Assembly (NCBI RefSeq): GCF_001879205.1
Contig: NZ_MLFK01000007.1
Coordinates: forward strand, 496,001-560,000
DNA length: 64,000 nt
Direction: 5' to 3'
Source of the DNA: Flavobacterium johnsoniae
GTDB taxonomy: Bacteria > Bacteroidota > Bacteroidia > Flavobacteriales > Flavobacteriaceae
The notes below the pieces were generated by a model. That model searched no databases. It worked only from the letters and a program-made list of their open reading frames with translations, and was not told the DNA's origin. The stretch's first letter is position 1. Each line of letters starts with the position of its first letter. A program made the translations under genes and the position numbers. This document shows positions 8,275-16,899 of this stretch, in pieces.

Positions 8275-9357
8275 CTATTTTTTGTAAAAAGGTAATTTTA
8301 CCACTTTTGCAGCAACATCGTTTTTTCTGATTCTAATAAAAATATCGCTGTCTACAGCGCTGTTTGCAACTGTTACGTATCCTAAACCAATTCCTTTATT
8401 CATAGAAGGCGACATTGTACCAGAAGTTACAATTCCAATTACCTCGCCCGAAGCATTGACAATTTCGTAATCATGTCTTGGCACCGCGCGTTCCTGCATT
8501 TCAAAAGCAACTAATTTTCTCGAAACACCTTCCTCTTTTTGTTTTTTAAGAGCTTCAGAATTGGTAAAATCTTTAGTAAACTTAGTGATCCATCCTAAAC
8601 CGGCTTCAAGCGGAGAAGTCGTATCGTTAATGTCATTTCCGTACAAACAGAATCCCATTTCTAAACGTAAAGTATCACGTGCAGCAAGGCCAATTGGTTT
8701 AATGCCAAAAGCTGCACCAGCTTCAAAAACTTTATTCCAAATTGCTTCGGCATCAGCATTTTTGCAGTAAATTTCAAATCCTCCAGAACCAGTATAGCCA
8801 GTTGCAGAAATAATTACATCGTTGAATCCGGCAAAATCAGCCACTTCAAAATGATAATATGTAATCGCAGCCAAATCAATAGAAGTTAAAGCCTGCATAG
8901 CCTCAACTGCTTTTGGCCCCTGAATTGCCAATAAAGAATACTCATCAGAAAGGTTTTTCATATCAACACCCAAATCATTGTGAGATGAAATCCAGTTCCA
9001 GTCTTTTTCAATATTCGAAGCATTTACGACAAGTAAATACTCTTCTTCTTTCATTTTATACACAATCAAATCGTCTACAATTCCGCCTTCATTATTTGGC
9101 AGACAAGAATATTGAGCTCTTCCAATTGTCAAAGTCGAAGCGTCATTCGAAGTAACTTTTTGAATCAAAGCCAAAGCATTTGGACCCGTTAACAAAAATT
9201 CACCCATGTGCGAAACATCAAAAACTCCCACACCATTACGAACCGTTTCGTGTTCAAAATTTACACCTTCGTATGTAATAGGCATGTTATAACCTGCAAA
9301 AGGCAGCATTTTCGCTCCCAAACTCTCATGTATGTGCGTAAGCGCAGTATTTTTCAT
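8275..9357 (-). CDS. gcvT: Aminomethyltransferase, glycine cleavage system T protein
   Basis: 360 residues, normal length. GcvT takes the aminomethyl group from the H-protein lipoyl arm and makes 5,10-methylene-THF and ammonia in the cytosolic glycine cleavage complex. Family blocks are present: DVSHMGEF near residue 46, [19 protein letters not shown] near 102, [34 protein letters not shown], and a C-terminal barrel with [16 protein letters not shown] sequence. The other gcv genes are not adjacent. Terminated by its own hairpin. Confidence 0.97.
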   Translation of the reverse strand: MKNTALTHIHESLGAKMLPFAGYNMPITYEGVNFEHETVRNGVGVFDVSHMGEFLLTGPNALALIQKVTSNDASTLTIGRAQYSCLPNNEGGIVDDLIVYKMKEEEYLLVVNASNIEKDWNWISSHNDLGVDMKNLSDEYSLLAIQGPKAVEAMQALTSIDLAAITYYHFEVADFAGFNDVIISATGYTGSGGFEIYCKNADAEAIWNKVFEAGAAFGIKPIGLAARDTLRLEMGFCLYGNDINDTTSPLEAGLGWITKFTKDFTNSEALKKQKEEGVSRKLVAFEMQERAVPRHDYEIVNASGEVIGIVTSGTMSPSMNKGIGLGYVTVANSAVDSDIFIRIRKNDVAAKVVKLPFYKK

Positions 9358-9381
9358 TGTGTTGTTTTATAAATTGAGTCG

Positions 9382-9389
9382 CAAATTTA
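9382..9389 (-). promoter_or_regulatory. Probable -7 box of gcvT (TAAATTTG)
   Basis: TAnnTTTG match on the minus strand, 24 bases upstream of the gcvT ATG. Confidence 0.5.
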
Positions 9390-9448
9390 TTTAAAAAATA
9401 TCGAAAAAGGACACTCTAAATTATAAATTTCGCAATGATTAGCAGCTA

Positions 9449-9530
9449 TTTCCCGTGATCCGCTATATCTTTTGCTTTTTAAAGAAAAAAGCAAAAGGAT
9501 GCCGCTCCTCCCGGGGCTAGTAATGACCGT
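9449..9530. repeat. Palindromic intergenic element with internal hairpin
   Basis: Contains the stem CTTTTGCTTTTT / AAAAAGCAAAAG (9469-9480 and 9486-9497), flanked by GC-rich words GTGATCCGCTATAT and GATGCCGCTCCTCCC that stand out from the AT-rich surroundings. It resembles a degraded repeat; a partly similar GC-rich stretch lies at 60609-60670. No coding potential seen. Confidence 0.5.
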
Positions 9531-9591
9531 TCAAAAGAAAGATTCGTGCTTTCAATTTTTTATGTAACTTTAATTGATATAAAGAAGCCAC

Positions 9592-10443
9592 ATGAAATCT
9601 CCATATTTAATCACTAAAGAAGAAATTCTAAAACTATACAAACCTGTAGATTCTAAAGCACACAAAGGAACTCAAGGCCACGCCGTGATTATTGCCGGAA
9701 GCTATGGAAAAATAGGTGCGGCCGTTCTGGCCTCAAAATCCTGTCTAAAATCTGGCTGCGGACTTGTGACGACTTTTATACCAAAGTGCGGGTATCAAAT
9801 CCTTCAAATCTCCATTCCCGAAGTCATGACCGTTACGGATGAAAACACAAACTTTATAACCAATATTCATTTGCCAATACTGCCGCAGGCAATTGGAATA
9901 GGGCCGGGGCTAGGAAAGGAGCTGGGAACACAAAAAGCGCTATTCGAGTTTTTACGAATCAACAAATCACCTTTGGTTTTGGATGCAGATGCACTGAATA
10001 TTTTAGCAGAAAACCAATCCTGGTTAGAATTAGTTCCTGAAGATACCATCTTAACACCTCATCCTAAAGAACTCGAACGCTTAATTGGCAAATGGAATTC
10101 AGAATCTGAAAAATTTCAAAAAACAATCGCTTTTTCAGAGAAATATAAAGTCATTATCGTCATGAAAGGCGCACCAACATTTATCATCAACAGAACTTCG
10201 GTCTACGAAAATACAACCGGAAACGCCGCTCTTGCCACAGCAGGAAGCGGAGACGTCTTAACCGGAATCCTGACCAGTCTGTTGGCACAAGGTTACGAAC
10301 CCAAATATGCCTCAAAACTTGGCGTTTTCCTCCACGGATTAACCGCCGACATTGCTTTGCCCAAAACCGGATATGAATCTTTTACGGCTTCTACAATTAT
10401 TAAGTATTTAGGAAAGGCTTTTTTAGAATTAGATAATTATTAA
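9592..10443 (+). CDS. nnrD: ADP/ATP-dependent NAD(P)H-hydrate dehydratase
   Basis: 283 residues corresponding to the C-terminal (YjeF/ribokinase-like) domain only; the N-terminal epimerase domain NnrE that is often fused is absent and not nearby. It repairs damaged hydrated NAD(P)H. Visible are [23 protein letters not shown] at the N-terminus, the block [20 protein letters not shown], and the catalytic/phosphate loop [12 protein letters not shown]. Soluble cytosolic enzyme. Stands alone, with a repeat-containing gap on each side. Confidence 0.93.
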   Translation: MKSPYLITKEEILKLYKPVDSKAHKGTQGHAVIIAGSYGKIGAAVLASKSCLKSGCGLVTTFIPKCGYQILQISIPEVMTVTDENTNFITNIHLPILPQAIGIGPGLGKELGTQKALFEFLRINKSPLVLDADALNILAENQSWLELVPEDTILTPHPKELERLIGKWNSESEKFQKTIAFSEKYKVIIVMKGAPTFIINRTSVYENTTGNAALATAGSGDVLTGILTSLLAQGYEPKYASKLGVFLHGLTADIALPKTGYESFTASTIIKYLGKAFLELDNY

Positions 10444-10447
10444 ACGT

Positions 10448-10485
10448 TTGTCACCCTGAGCGAAGTCGAAGAGGTACGAGGATGA
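10448..10485. repeat. Fragment of the GTCA..CGAAG palindromic repeat family
   Basis: GTCACCCTGAGCGAAGTCGA directly after nnrD. It belongs with the more complete palindromes at 17835-17936 and the fragment near 19514. Confidence 0.5.
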
Positions 10486-10610
10486 CACAAAATAAGAAAA
10501 AATCTAAAATCTACCTTCTCAATCTAAAATCAAAAAAAACGTAAGTTTGTAATGTCAAAGATTAGAAACTTAGCAACTCAGTTCCTTAGCATCTTTGAAT
10601 CTTTAAAAAA

Positions 10611-11393
10611 ATGAAAAACAACTTCGATCTCAGAACGGTAAATGTTACCCGTTACATCACGCCATTGCGCGAAGGTGGCTCTTTACCCGCTTTGGCAGAA
10701 GCCGATGACGATTTTAAATATGTATTAAAATTTAGAGGTGCCGGACACGGCGTAAAAGCCCTTATAGCCGAATTAGTAGGCGGACAAATAGCAAAAGCTT
10801 TAAAACTTCAGCTTCCGGAATTGGTATTTGCCAATCTCGACGAAGCCTTTGGAAGAACAGAGGCCGATGAAGAAATTCAGGATTTATTGCAGGGAAGTCA
10901 GGGATTGAATCTGGCACTGCATTTCTTGTCTGGAGCCATAACTTTTGATCCCGTGGTAACTACTGTTGATGCTAAATTAGCCTCACAGATTGTGTGGCTG
11001 GATGCATATATAACCAATGTCGACCGAACTTTCAAAAATACCAATATGCTGATCTGGCATAAAGAATTATGGCTGATAGATCACGGTGCGTGTTTGTATT
11101 TTCATCATTCCTGGAACAACTGGGAACAACATGCCAAAAGTCCGTTTGCATTAATAAAAGACCACGTTTTACTGCCTCAGGCTTCACTTTTAAAAGAAGT
11201 TGATGCCGAATTTAAAGCGCTTTTAACTCCGGAAATTTTAGAAGAAATCGTAAACACAATTCCGCTGGACTGGCTGCAGTGGGAAGATACTGATGAAACG
11301 CCGGAAGGCCTTCGAAATATATATTTGCAATTCCTGCAAACCCGATTAAATAATTCCGAAATCTTTGTAAACCAAGCTCAAAATGCAAGATAA
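10611..11393 (+). CDS. HipA-like kinase family protein
   Basis: 260 residues. The fold appears to be that of HipA-related Ser/Thr kinases. The ATP-binding Lys is in YVLKFRG (residue ~40), the catalytic-loop-like stretch is WLDAYITNVDRTFKNTNML (Asp, Asn and Arg as in HipA), and the Mg-binding Asp is in WLIDHGACL. It is far shorter than HipA (about 440 residues) and lacks the N-terminal subdomain. No HipB-type helix-turn-helix gene is adjacent. Instead the next gene, a DUF3037 protein, overlaps it by 11 bases, so the two are translationally coupled. The substrate is unknown; that it phosphorylates something is inference from the motifs. Confidence 0.82.
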   Translation: MKNNFDLRTVNVTRYITPLREGGSLPALAEADDDFKYVLKFRGAGHGVKALIAELVGGQIAKALKLQLPELVFANLDEAFGRTEADEEIQDLLQGSQGLNLALHFLSGAITFDPVVTTVDAKLASQIVWLDAYITNVDRTFKNTNMLIWHKELWLIDHGACLYFHHSWNNWEQHAKSPFALIKDHVLLPQASLLKEVDAEFKALLTPEILEEIVNTIPLDWLQWEDTDETPEGLRNIYLQFLQTRLNNSEIFVNQAQNAR

Positions 11394-11766
11394 TCACTTA
11401 TACGAATATGCTGTGATTCGTGTTGTGCCGAGGGTAGAGCGCGAAGAATTCCTGAATATCGGAATCATTTTGTTTTGCAAAAAAGCCAAATTTATTAAAG
11501 TACTTTTCCATCTCAATAAAGAAAAAATCCAGGCCCTTTCAACGGATTTCGACATTGAACAATTAGAATGTAATCTAACTTCACTGGAAAAAATTACAAA
11601 CGGAGCCAAAGACGGAGGTCCAATTGCTGAATTTGAGATTCCAGAGCGTTTTCGCTGGTTAACCGCAATCAGGAGTTCGGCAATTCAAACCTCAAGACCC
11701 CATCCGGGTTTGTGTCAGGATTTGGAGAAAACGATTCAGAGGCTGTTTGAAGAATTGGTTCTTTAG
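11383..11766 (+). CDS. DUF3037 domain protein, partner of the HipA-like kinase
   Basis: 127 residues covering a single DUF3037-like domain: YEYAVIRVVPRVEREEFLNIGIILFC at the N-terminus, then FRWLTAIRSSAIQTSRPHPG. No signal peptide or membrane span. The ATG lies within the last codons of the kinase gene, giving an 11-base overlap and strongly suggesting one transcript and a shared job. Molecular function is not known to me. Confidence 0.85.
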   Translation: MQDNHLYEYAVIRVVPRVEREEFLNIGIILFCKKAKFIKVLFHLNKEKIQALSTDFDIEQLECNLTSLEKITNGAKDGGPIAEFEIPERFRWLTAIRSSAIQTSRPHPGLCQDLEKTIQRLFEELVL

Positions 11767-11811
11767 AGGAAAGGTTCAGAAGGACAGAGTCAAAGCGGCA
11801 AAGGTTTTTTT

Positions 11812-11863
11812 AACCGCAAAGTTCGCAAAGTTTTACCTAAAAAACTTTGCGAACTTTGCGGTT
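11812..11863. repeat. Perfect 23-base inverted repeat of the CGCAAAG family
   Basis: Arms AACCGCAAAGTTCGCAAAG.. (11812-11834) and its exact complement (11841-11863), with a six-base loop. Located 45 bases after the DUF3037 stop, where it could also act as a transcript 3' end, although a T-tract is missing. Confidence 0.85.
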
Positions 11864-12012
11864 GTATTAAGTCTTGCAGATAAAAAAACTAGCGCTCTTT
11901 GCGTTTAAATAAAAAACCACATAAGAACTATAAAACAACTTAAGCTCAAAACTTAAAATCACTTATATTTCTTATATGGTTTTAAAAATAAAAACTAAAC
12001 TAACTCAGGTTT

Positions 12013-13119
12013 TTAAAATGATCCGCAGATATTACCGCCTAAAGTTGCTCCTGCATTTGCAGAAACATCAGCTTTAACAGCAGTTTTATTTAATTTTACG
12101 ATTGTATAGGGAGGAGTAAATGCAGTACCGCTTCCGGCTTGATTTCCTGTAGTATTTGTGAAAACATTGTCAACTGCAGTTACGGCAGTATAACCTGTCA
12201 TTAAATCGATAGGTGTTTTTACACCTTCAAAAACGTTGCTTTCTACTCTAATATCAGCTTCAAAACCTGCTGCAACGCATTTATTGCTTACCGTACTGTT
12301 GAAGAAATTGTTTAATAAATGTACTTTTCCAAAACGAACCCTTGGCATTCTTTCTTTACAGCCCGGAGCCCACCAGCATCTTGCAAAAGTGATTCTTAAC
12401 TTGCCGCGGTCACCCGTTGCACCGTCGCTTGAACCAATTAAGTTCGAATATCGGTGATCATCTGATCCTCCTGATCCTCCTGCTTTTGGTGGTTTTAGGT
12501 AATGGAATTTAGAATAGGTAACCGAAATATAATCTGATTTATTTTTGATATCGAAGTTTCCGTCAACACCATCTCTAAATTCGCAGTGGTCTACCCAAAC
12601 ATTAGTACATTCATCTAAGATGGCATTATCCCAGCCATCAGTATCGTAAGCACCAGGACCTTCAAAAATTAGATTTCTAATTATGATGTTTTTACATCTT
12701 TTAATGTTGATAATTCCAGAAGCATCTTTAGTTTGATTTGTAGAAACCAGTTTGGCACCATTTGCTCCGTAAATCGTTTTTCCAGTTTGATCCTGAAAAG
12801 ACAATCTTGTTGTAATGGTAATAGTTCCGGAAACTTTGATAACTTTTACAGAACTGTTCTCGATAGCCGATTTCAGTTGAGCATACGTTGTAACAGTTGT
12901 TTCGGCAGCAGAACCGCCTCCTGTAGTACCTCCATTTTGTGAAGCCCAGCCGGGAACCTCGGCGCAATTTCCAATTTTGGCAGTTGAGTTTCCTGATGAA
13001 ACTATTTCTTCTGCAATTGTACCCTCTGTTTGTGGAGTAATTGTTTCCTCGGTATTACATGCTGTAAAACCAAGTACCAGTGTTAGAAGAAACACTGAAA
13101 ATGTTGTTTTAATTTTCAT
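12013..13119 (-). CDS. Pectate lyase, polysaccharide lyase family 1-like, lipoprotein
   Basis: 368 residues. Lipoprotein signal with lipobox ending at LGFTAC (Cys ~21), so probably anchored in the outer membrane or surface. The right-handed beta-helix enzyme should cleave polygalacturonate by Ca-dependent beta-elimination. Seen are WVDHCEFRDG (Ca-binding Asp), DGNFDIKNKSDYISV, and the catalytic Arg region KERMPRVRFGKVHLLNNFF. The insert ARCWWAPGCKERMP carries two Cys and differs from classical PelC. Divergent from a Crp/Fnr-type regulator gene; a regulatory link is possible but only suggested by position. No SusC/D pair is adjacent. Confidence 0.9.
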   Translation of the reverse strand: MKIKTTFSVFLLTLVLGFTACNTEETITPQTEGTIAEEIVSSGNSTAKIGNCAEVPGWASQNGGTTGGGSAAETTVTTYAQLKSAIENSSVKVIKVSGTITITTRLSFQDQTGKTIYGANGAKLVSTNQTKDASGIINIKRCKNIIIRNLIFEGPGAYDTDGWDNAILDECTNVWVDHCEFRDGVDGNFDIKNKSDYISVTYSKFHYLKPPKAGGSGGSDDHRYSNLIGSSDGATGDRGKLRITFARCWWAPGCKERMPRVRFGKVHLLNNFFNSTVSNKCVAAGFEADIRVESNVFEGVKTPIDLMTGYTAVTAVDNVFTNTTGNQAGSGTAFTPPYTIVKLNKTAVKADVSANAGATLGGNICGSF

Positions 13120-13358
13120 AGTTTAAGTTTGGGTTTATAAAATATTTTAACAATACAAATCTGCTTATAAATCCCGTTAAAAAAGTTGAACAAGTTCAAA
13201 CTTTTATAAAAATTTCTACGAAAAGTGCATTTTTAACAGTTGTAGATTTACAAAAATGTATAAATGGAGTATATTTACGTAATCGATTACATTTTCTAAC
13301 CCCCGAATAGAGAAGTAATTGCATAAATTATTTTCCACAAAAAATAACCACAACAAAC

Positions 13359-13928
13359 ATGTACAACCTACTACGAAAAAACATCGAACGAAAAGTTCCA
13401 TTAACCGATGAAGAATGGAATATTATTGTTTCAAAGGCAGAGCTGATTAAACTCAAAAAAAATCAGTTTTTGCAAATTCAGGATTCTAATAATAGTTATG
13501 AGGGATTCATTTTAAAAGGTTCGTTTAAAACCTATATTTTAAACGAGAACGGAACCGAAAGCGTTATTTTCTTCTCTTTTGAAGATGAATGGATTTGTGA
13601 TTTGGAAAGTTTTTACCATCAAAAACCAACCACTTATAACATTAAAGCAATTGAAGACAGCGAAATTCTGGTAATAAACAAACTTCAGAAAGCACAATTA
13701 TTTGCAGAAATTCCAAAACTGATGCAGTTTCATGTTCTGATGATCGAGCGTGCGAATATCGCAATCCAGCAAAGACTTTTAGACGTTTTAAATAAAACTT
13801 CAAAACAACGTTATCTGGATTTTAGAGAACGCTATCCGCAGAAAATCCAAACGATAAACAATAAGAATCTTTCGTCTTATCTGGGCGTCTCGCATGAGTT
13901 TTTGTCGAAAATTAAAAGAAAGGTATAG
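13359..13928 (+). CDS. Crp/Fnr family transcriptional regulator
   Basis: 189 residues. Residues ~20-115 form a cyclic-nucleotide-binding-like beta-roll (EGFILKGSFKTYIL, ESVIFFSFEDEWI, YNIKAIEDSEILVI). A long dimerisation helix follows, and the C-terminal helix-turn-helix is NKNLSSYLGVSHEFLSKIKR. There are no Fnr-type cysteine clusters, and the cAMP phosphate-binding Arg/Ser signature is not evident, so it may respond to something else or to nothing. It is transcribed away from the pectate lyase gene across a 239-base gap. Confidence 0.9.
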   Translation: MYNLLRKNIERKVPLTDEEWNIIVSKAELIKLKKNQFLQIQDSNNSYEGFILKGSFKTYILNENGTESVIFFSFEDEWICDLESFYHQKPTTYNIKAIEDSEILVINKLQKAQLFAEIPKLMQFHVLMIERANIAIQQRLLDVLNKTSKQRYLDFRERYPQKIQTINNKNLSSYLGVSHEFLSKIKRKV

Positions 13929-14230
13929 GGGGTACAAAGGTACAAAGGTGCAAAGGTTTTCTGTAGAGACTTAGAGCAGTGTCTAATCTATATATTGAGA
14001 AAAATCTCGTAAAGTCGCGAAGTCACAAAGTTTATTTTTCTTTGCGACTCTGCGCCTTTGCGAGATTATAAAAGTCAAACTATAAAAAAATCTAGTTCCC
14101 GATAGCTATCGGGATTGCTTAAACCCTTGCGGACTTTGCGGTTTAAACCTGAAACCTGAAACAAATAAAAATAAATTTTCCGATTAAAAATCCAACATTC
14201 CAAACAAACATTCATTAGAAAAATGAAGCA
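13929..14230. repeat. Repeat-rich spacer
   Basis: No gene. It contains GGTACAAAGGTACAAAGG-type words right after the Crp stop, then an imperfect 26-base inverted repeat of the CGCAAAG family (14005-14030 with 14040-14065, about five mismatches). An 18-base perfect palindrome TCCCGATAGCTATCGGGA follows at 14097-14114, then another CTTTGCGG word. Confidence 0.75.
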
Positions 14231-14728
14231 TTATATTTTCCTTTTCTTCATTTTCAATAAACAATCATAAGGCTCTAAATCATACGGCTTTTCATTAATT
14301 TTAATAACTGTTGTATGTAAAGAAAATAAAATTAGGATTTGAGCATTACATTTCTGATTGCGGTTTGTTATTTCCAATTTATGCTGGGCTATTTTTTCAG
14401 AAATCATCCAATTAAAATCAATGCCTTTTGTAAAAGAAGTAACTTCATCATCTGAATTAAATTCCATGATTTCATATTGCTGATATACTTTTTTTTCTTT
14501 GTTTATCTCAATCTCCAGACCGTTATCAAGCATTACCAAATATCGGTAATAGCCTTTAAATTGGGTAAATTCTGAAGGCACTTCCTCTATTGTAGCACTG
14601 CTTATTCTAAACACAAAATCTCTATCGGCATAATTTGCCATTTTGGGATAGATCATATATTCATAAGTCAATCCGCCGCTCCAAATAGAGGGTTTAGTAT
14701 CTTTTTTAGGGAAAAGAATTATGTTCAT
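14231..14728 (-). CDS. HutD/Ves-like family protein
   Basis: 165 residues. The pattern WSGGLTYEYMIYP, DFVFRISSATIEEVPSEFTQFKGYYRYLVML and GIDFNWMI matches the HutD/Ves cupin-like family (Trp-x-Gly-Gly-x-Thr, Arg-Ile-Ser, Phe-x-Gly-x-x-Arg, Asp-Phe-Asn-x-Met). HutD is sometimes linked with histidine utilisation, but the histidine ammonia-lyase of this window is 9.5 kb away and not co-oriented. The biochemical role is not established. Isolated gene between repeat-bearing gaps. Confidence 0.72.
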   Translation of the reverse strand: MNIILFPKKDTKPSIWSGGLTYEYMIYPKMANYADRDFVFRISSATIEEVPSEFTQFKGYYRYLVMLDNGLEIEINKEKKVYQQYEIMEFNSDDEVTSFTKGIDFNWMISEKIAQHKLEITNRNQKCNAQILILFSLHTTVIKINEKPYDLEPYDCLLKMKKRKI

Positions 14729-14839
14729 TTATTGAATATTTTAATATGATTTCAAATTTCCAGATACATCTTCAAACTTGCTTTTCACTTATAGGGTCAA
14801 AAACTTTGCGTCTTTGTGCCTTCGTGGCAAAACAAAAAC

Positions 14840-15346
14840 TTAAATACTTTTCTCCAAATAGATAAACTCCAAAGGCACATCAGAAATCGTAACATGAATT
14901 TCACTTTCCGGGAAAGCTTCTCTTTTTCCAGTATCAGCATAACCGTGGCGTTTGTACCAAGCCACAAGTTCTTCACGAACCGAAATTACCGTCATAATAA
15001 TACTCGATAATCCCAAAGCTTTAGCCTGATTTTCGGCTTCTGCCAAAAGCTTTTTCCCGATGCCGCTGTTTTGAAGTTCTGGAGAAACCGTCAGCATTCC
15101 TAAATACAATTGATGTCCTTTTTCAACCAATAAAACCGAACCAATAATCTTGTCATTTTCTGTAAATTTCAGAATCGTATTTTTTGGATCCAGAAAGATT
15201 TCAGTCATTTCTTGTTCGTCGGTTCTTTTTCCTTCTAGTAAATGAGCTTCGGTTGTCCAGCCTTTTTTTGAGGTTTCTCCTCTGTAAGCCGAGTTTATTA
15301 AAGTTACCAATGCCGGAATGTCTTCGAGTAATGCTTTTGTAATCAT
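14840..15346 (-). CDS. GNAT family N-acetyltransferase
   Basis: 168 residues. The acetyl-CoA-binding core is LYLGMLTVSPELQNSGIGKKLLAEAE (motif A, Q-x-x-G-x-G), followed by MTVISVREELVAWYKRHGYADTGK at the usual place of motif B. The N-terminus is ITKALLEDIPALVTLINSAY. Substrate unknown. Cytosolic. Stands alone. Confidence 0.88.
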   Translation of the reverse strand: MITKALLEDIPALVTLINSAYRGETSKKGWTTEAHLLEGKRTDEQEMTEIFLDPKNTILKFTENDKIIGSVLLVEKGHQLYLGMLTVSPELQNSGIGKKLLAEAENQAKALGLSSIIMTVISVREELVAWYKRHGYADTGKREAFPESEIHVTISDVPLEFIYLEKSI

Positions 15347-15503
15347 ATTATTTTGTAAAATTTGAATTGTAAAATGTTAGATGTAGGGTTGAGTTTTTAG
15401 AAGACAGTAAAATTACAATTTGACAGCGAATGAAAAAGAAGATATTTTAATAAATGTAAGTAAATATTTAAATAAATTTGTAATCATTTGAAAACTAAGT
15501 GGT

Positions 15504-16274
15504 ATGGGCAGAATACATTTATTCGAGTTTGAAGACCAGCAATGGCTTCCGGAATTCATTAGAAATTACATGACCGACTTTTTGCAGTTTCTTTCTAATA
15601 AAACGGCCATGTACAAAGGAATTGTTCCTGTAATTGAAAAAGCTTTAAAAGAAAGCAAAACCAATCAAATTATTGATCTTGCTTCGGGAGGTGGCGGTGG
15701 ATTGATTTGGCTGAATAACGAATTGCGAAAAAACAATCCCGATTTAAAAATTCTGCTGACGGATTATTTTCCCAATATTCCCGCTTTTGAACATACTCAA
15801 AAACAAGCGAATAATTTCGATTTTGTAAAGACAGCAGTGGACGCCAGAAACGTTCCCGAAAACCTCAACGGACTCCGAACGCAATTTTTGTCCTTTCATC
15901 ATTTTAAACCCAAAGATGCCCGGCAAATATTACAGAATGCGATTGACAGTAATAGTTCGATTGCTATTTTTGAAGGGCAGGAGAGAAGTGTTCCAAGTAT
16001 TATAGCCATGATTCTTTCGCCAATTAGTGTTTTATTGACAACGCCTTTTATCCGACCTTTTAAAATGGGCAGAATTATTTTTACCTACCTAATTCCGATT
16101 GTGCCGATTTTGGTTTTGTGGGATGGTGTAGTTTCTTCTTTAAGAACGTATTCTGTTGAAGAAATGAACGAATTGATCTCTAAATTAAACAATAAAGAAA
16201 ATTTCAATTGGGAAGTTGGAAAAGTAAAATCCGGGCCTGCGAAGATTTTGTATTTGGTGGGGACTAAGAAATAG
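15504..16274 (+). CDS. Methyltransferase-like protein with C-terminal hydrophobic segment
   Basis: 256 residues. The block IIDLASGGGGGLIWL (~residues 56-70) resembles the SAM-binding glycine loop of class I methyltransferases, followed by ILLTDYFPNI (acidic residue after strand 2) and TAVDARNVPENLNG. The helix around residues 150-215 (IIAMILSPISVLL, YLIPIVPILVLWDGVV) is strongly hydrophobic and may be membrane-associated. The N-terminus MGRIHLFEFEDQQWLP is distinctive. The substrate cannot be named. It is upstream of and convergent with an unknown small gene. Confidence 0.6.
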   Translation: MGRIHLFEFEDQQWLPEFIRNYMTDFLQFLSNKTAMYKGIVPVIEKALKESKTNQIIDLASGGGGGLIWLNNELRKNNPDLKILLTDYFPNIPAFEHTQKQANNFDFVKTAVDARNVPENLNGLRTQFLSFHHFKPKDARQILQNAIDSNSSIAIFEGQERSVPSIIAMILSPISVLLTTPFIRPFKMGRIIFTYLIPIVPILVLWDGVVSSLRTYSVEEMNELISKLNNKENFNWEVGKVKSGPAKILYLVGTKK

Positions 16275-16313
16275 AAATATTCTGATAATTATTAATAGAA
16301 TATTTACTTGTTT

Positions 16314-16661
16314 TTACTTTTGTGCAACTACCTCATAAGTTATTTTTTTACATTTTACAATAAAATATGGATGAGAACTTTCATGAGCGAAATCAAGAAT
16401 AAATTCTCCGTTTTCTTCTTTTAAAAGAGCTTCAAAAATCATTCCGTCCCATTTTTCATAAATGAAACGGCTAACTTCATCACAGTAAATAGTTATCAAT
16501 TCTTGATCGTAATTTCTGTTTTTATTAAAGCAACTGATTGATATTTTTAAGGTTTGACTTCCAAATGTATTATTGAAAAAGTCATAACCGTTATAATAAT
16601 GAATTTCGGTAATCAAAGCGTCACCAAAATCTCCGTAGTTATTAATTAAGTCTTGAAGCAT
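16314..16661 (-). CDS. Hypothetical protein, 115 aa
   Basis: No family recognised. Soluble, rich in Tyr, Phe and Asn, with no signal peptide or membrane span: MLQDLINNYGDFGDALITEI at the start and HPYFIVKCKKITYEVVAQK at the end. Small single-domain size and isolation in an accessory stretch are reminiscent of immunity-type proteins, but no toxin gene is adjacent, so this is only a remark. Confidence 0.6.
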   Translation of the reverse strand: MLQDLINNYGDFGDALITEIHYYNGYDFFNNTFGSQTLKISISCFNKNRNYDQELITIYCDEVSRFIYEKWDGMIFEALLKEENGEFILDFAHESSHPYFIVKCKKITYEVVAQK

Positions 16662-16766
16662 AGAAGTTTTATCGGTTTAGATTCTAATAAATTTATAGTT
16701 AGCTATGTTTTCAAATATATTTATTTTTTTAATTATACAAAGTATCTTACAAAAAAACTCATGCTG

Positions 16767-16870
16767 TGCGAAGTCTCCCGACTTCGTACCCACTTCTATA
16801 TTCCATTCCAAATTGTGTATAGCCTTCTTTGTGGCAAATTGCGACGGGTACGAAGTAGGGAGACTTCGCA
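16767..16870. repeat. 25-base imperfect inverted repeat
   Basis: Arms at 16767-16791 and 16846-16870 (TGCGAAGTCTCCC... with GGGAGACTTCGCA) differ at one position and enclose 54 bases. The arms are richer in G+C than the surroundings. Several open frames run across this region, but they are by-products of the palindrome. Confidence 0.75.
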
Positions 16871-16899
16871 AAGCGATCGTGATACTTTGAAGAGCGGGT

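Noticed and set aside
10611..11766. Classical HipBA toxin-antitoxin pair
   Set aside because: No helix-turn-helix HipB gene nearby and the kinase lacks the N-terminal HipA subdomain; kept as a HipA-like/DUF3037 pair.
13216..13401. 61-codon minus-strand frame across the pectate lyase / crp gap
   Set aside because: Overlaps the start of the Crp-like gene; Cys/Phe/Leu-rich product typical of AT-rich noise.
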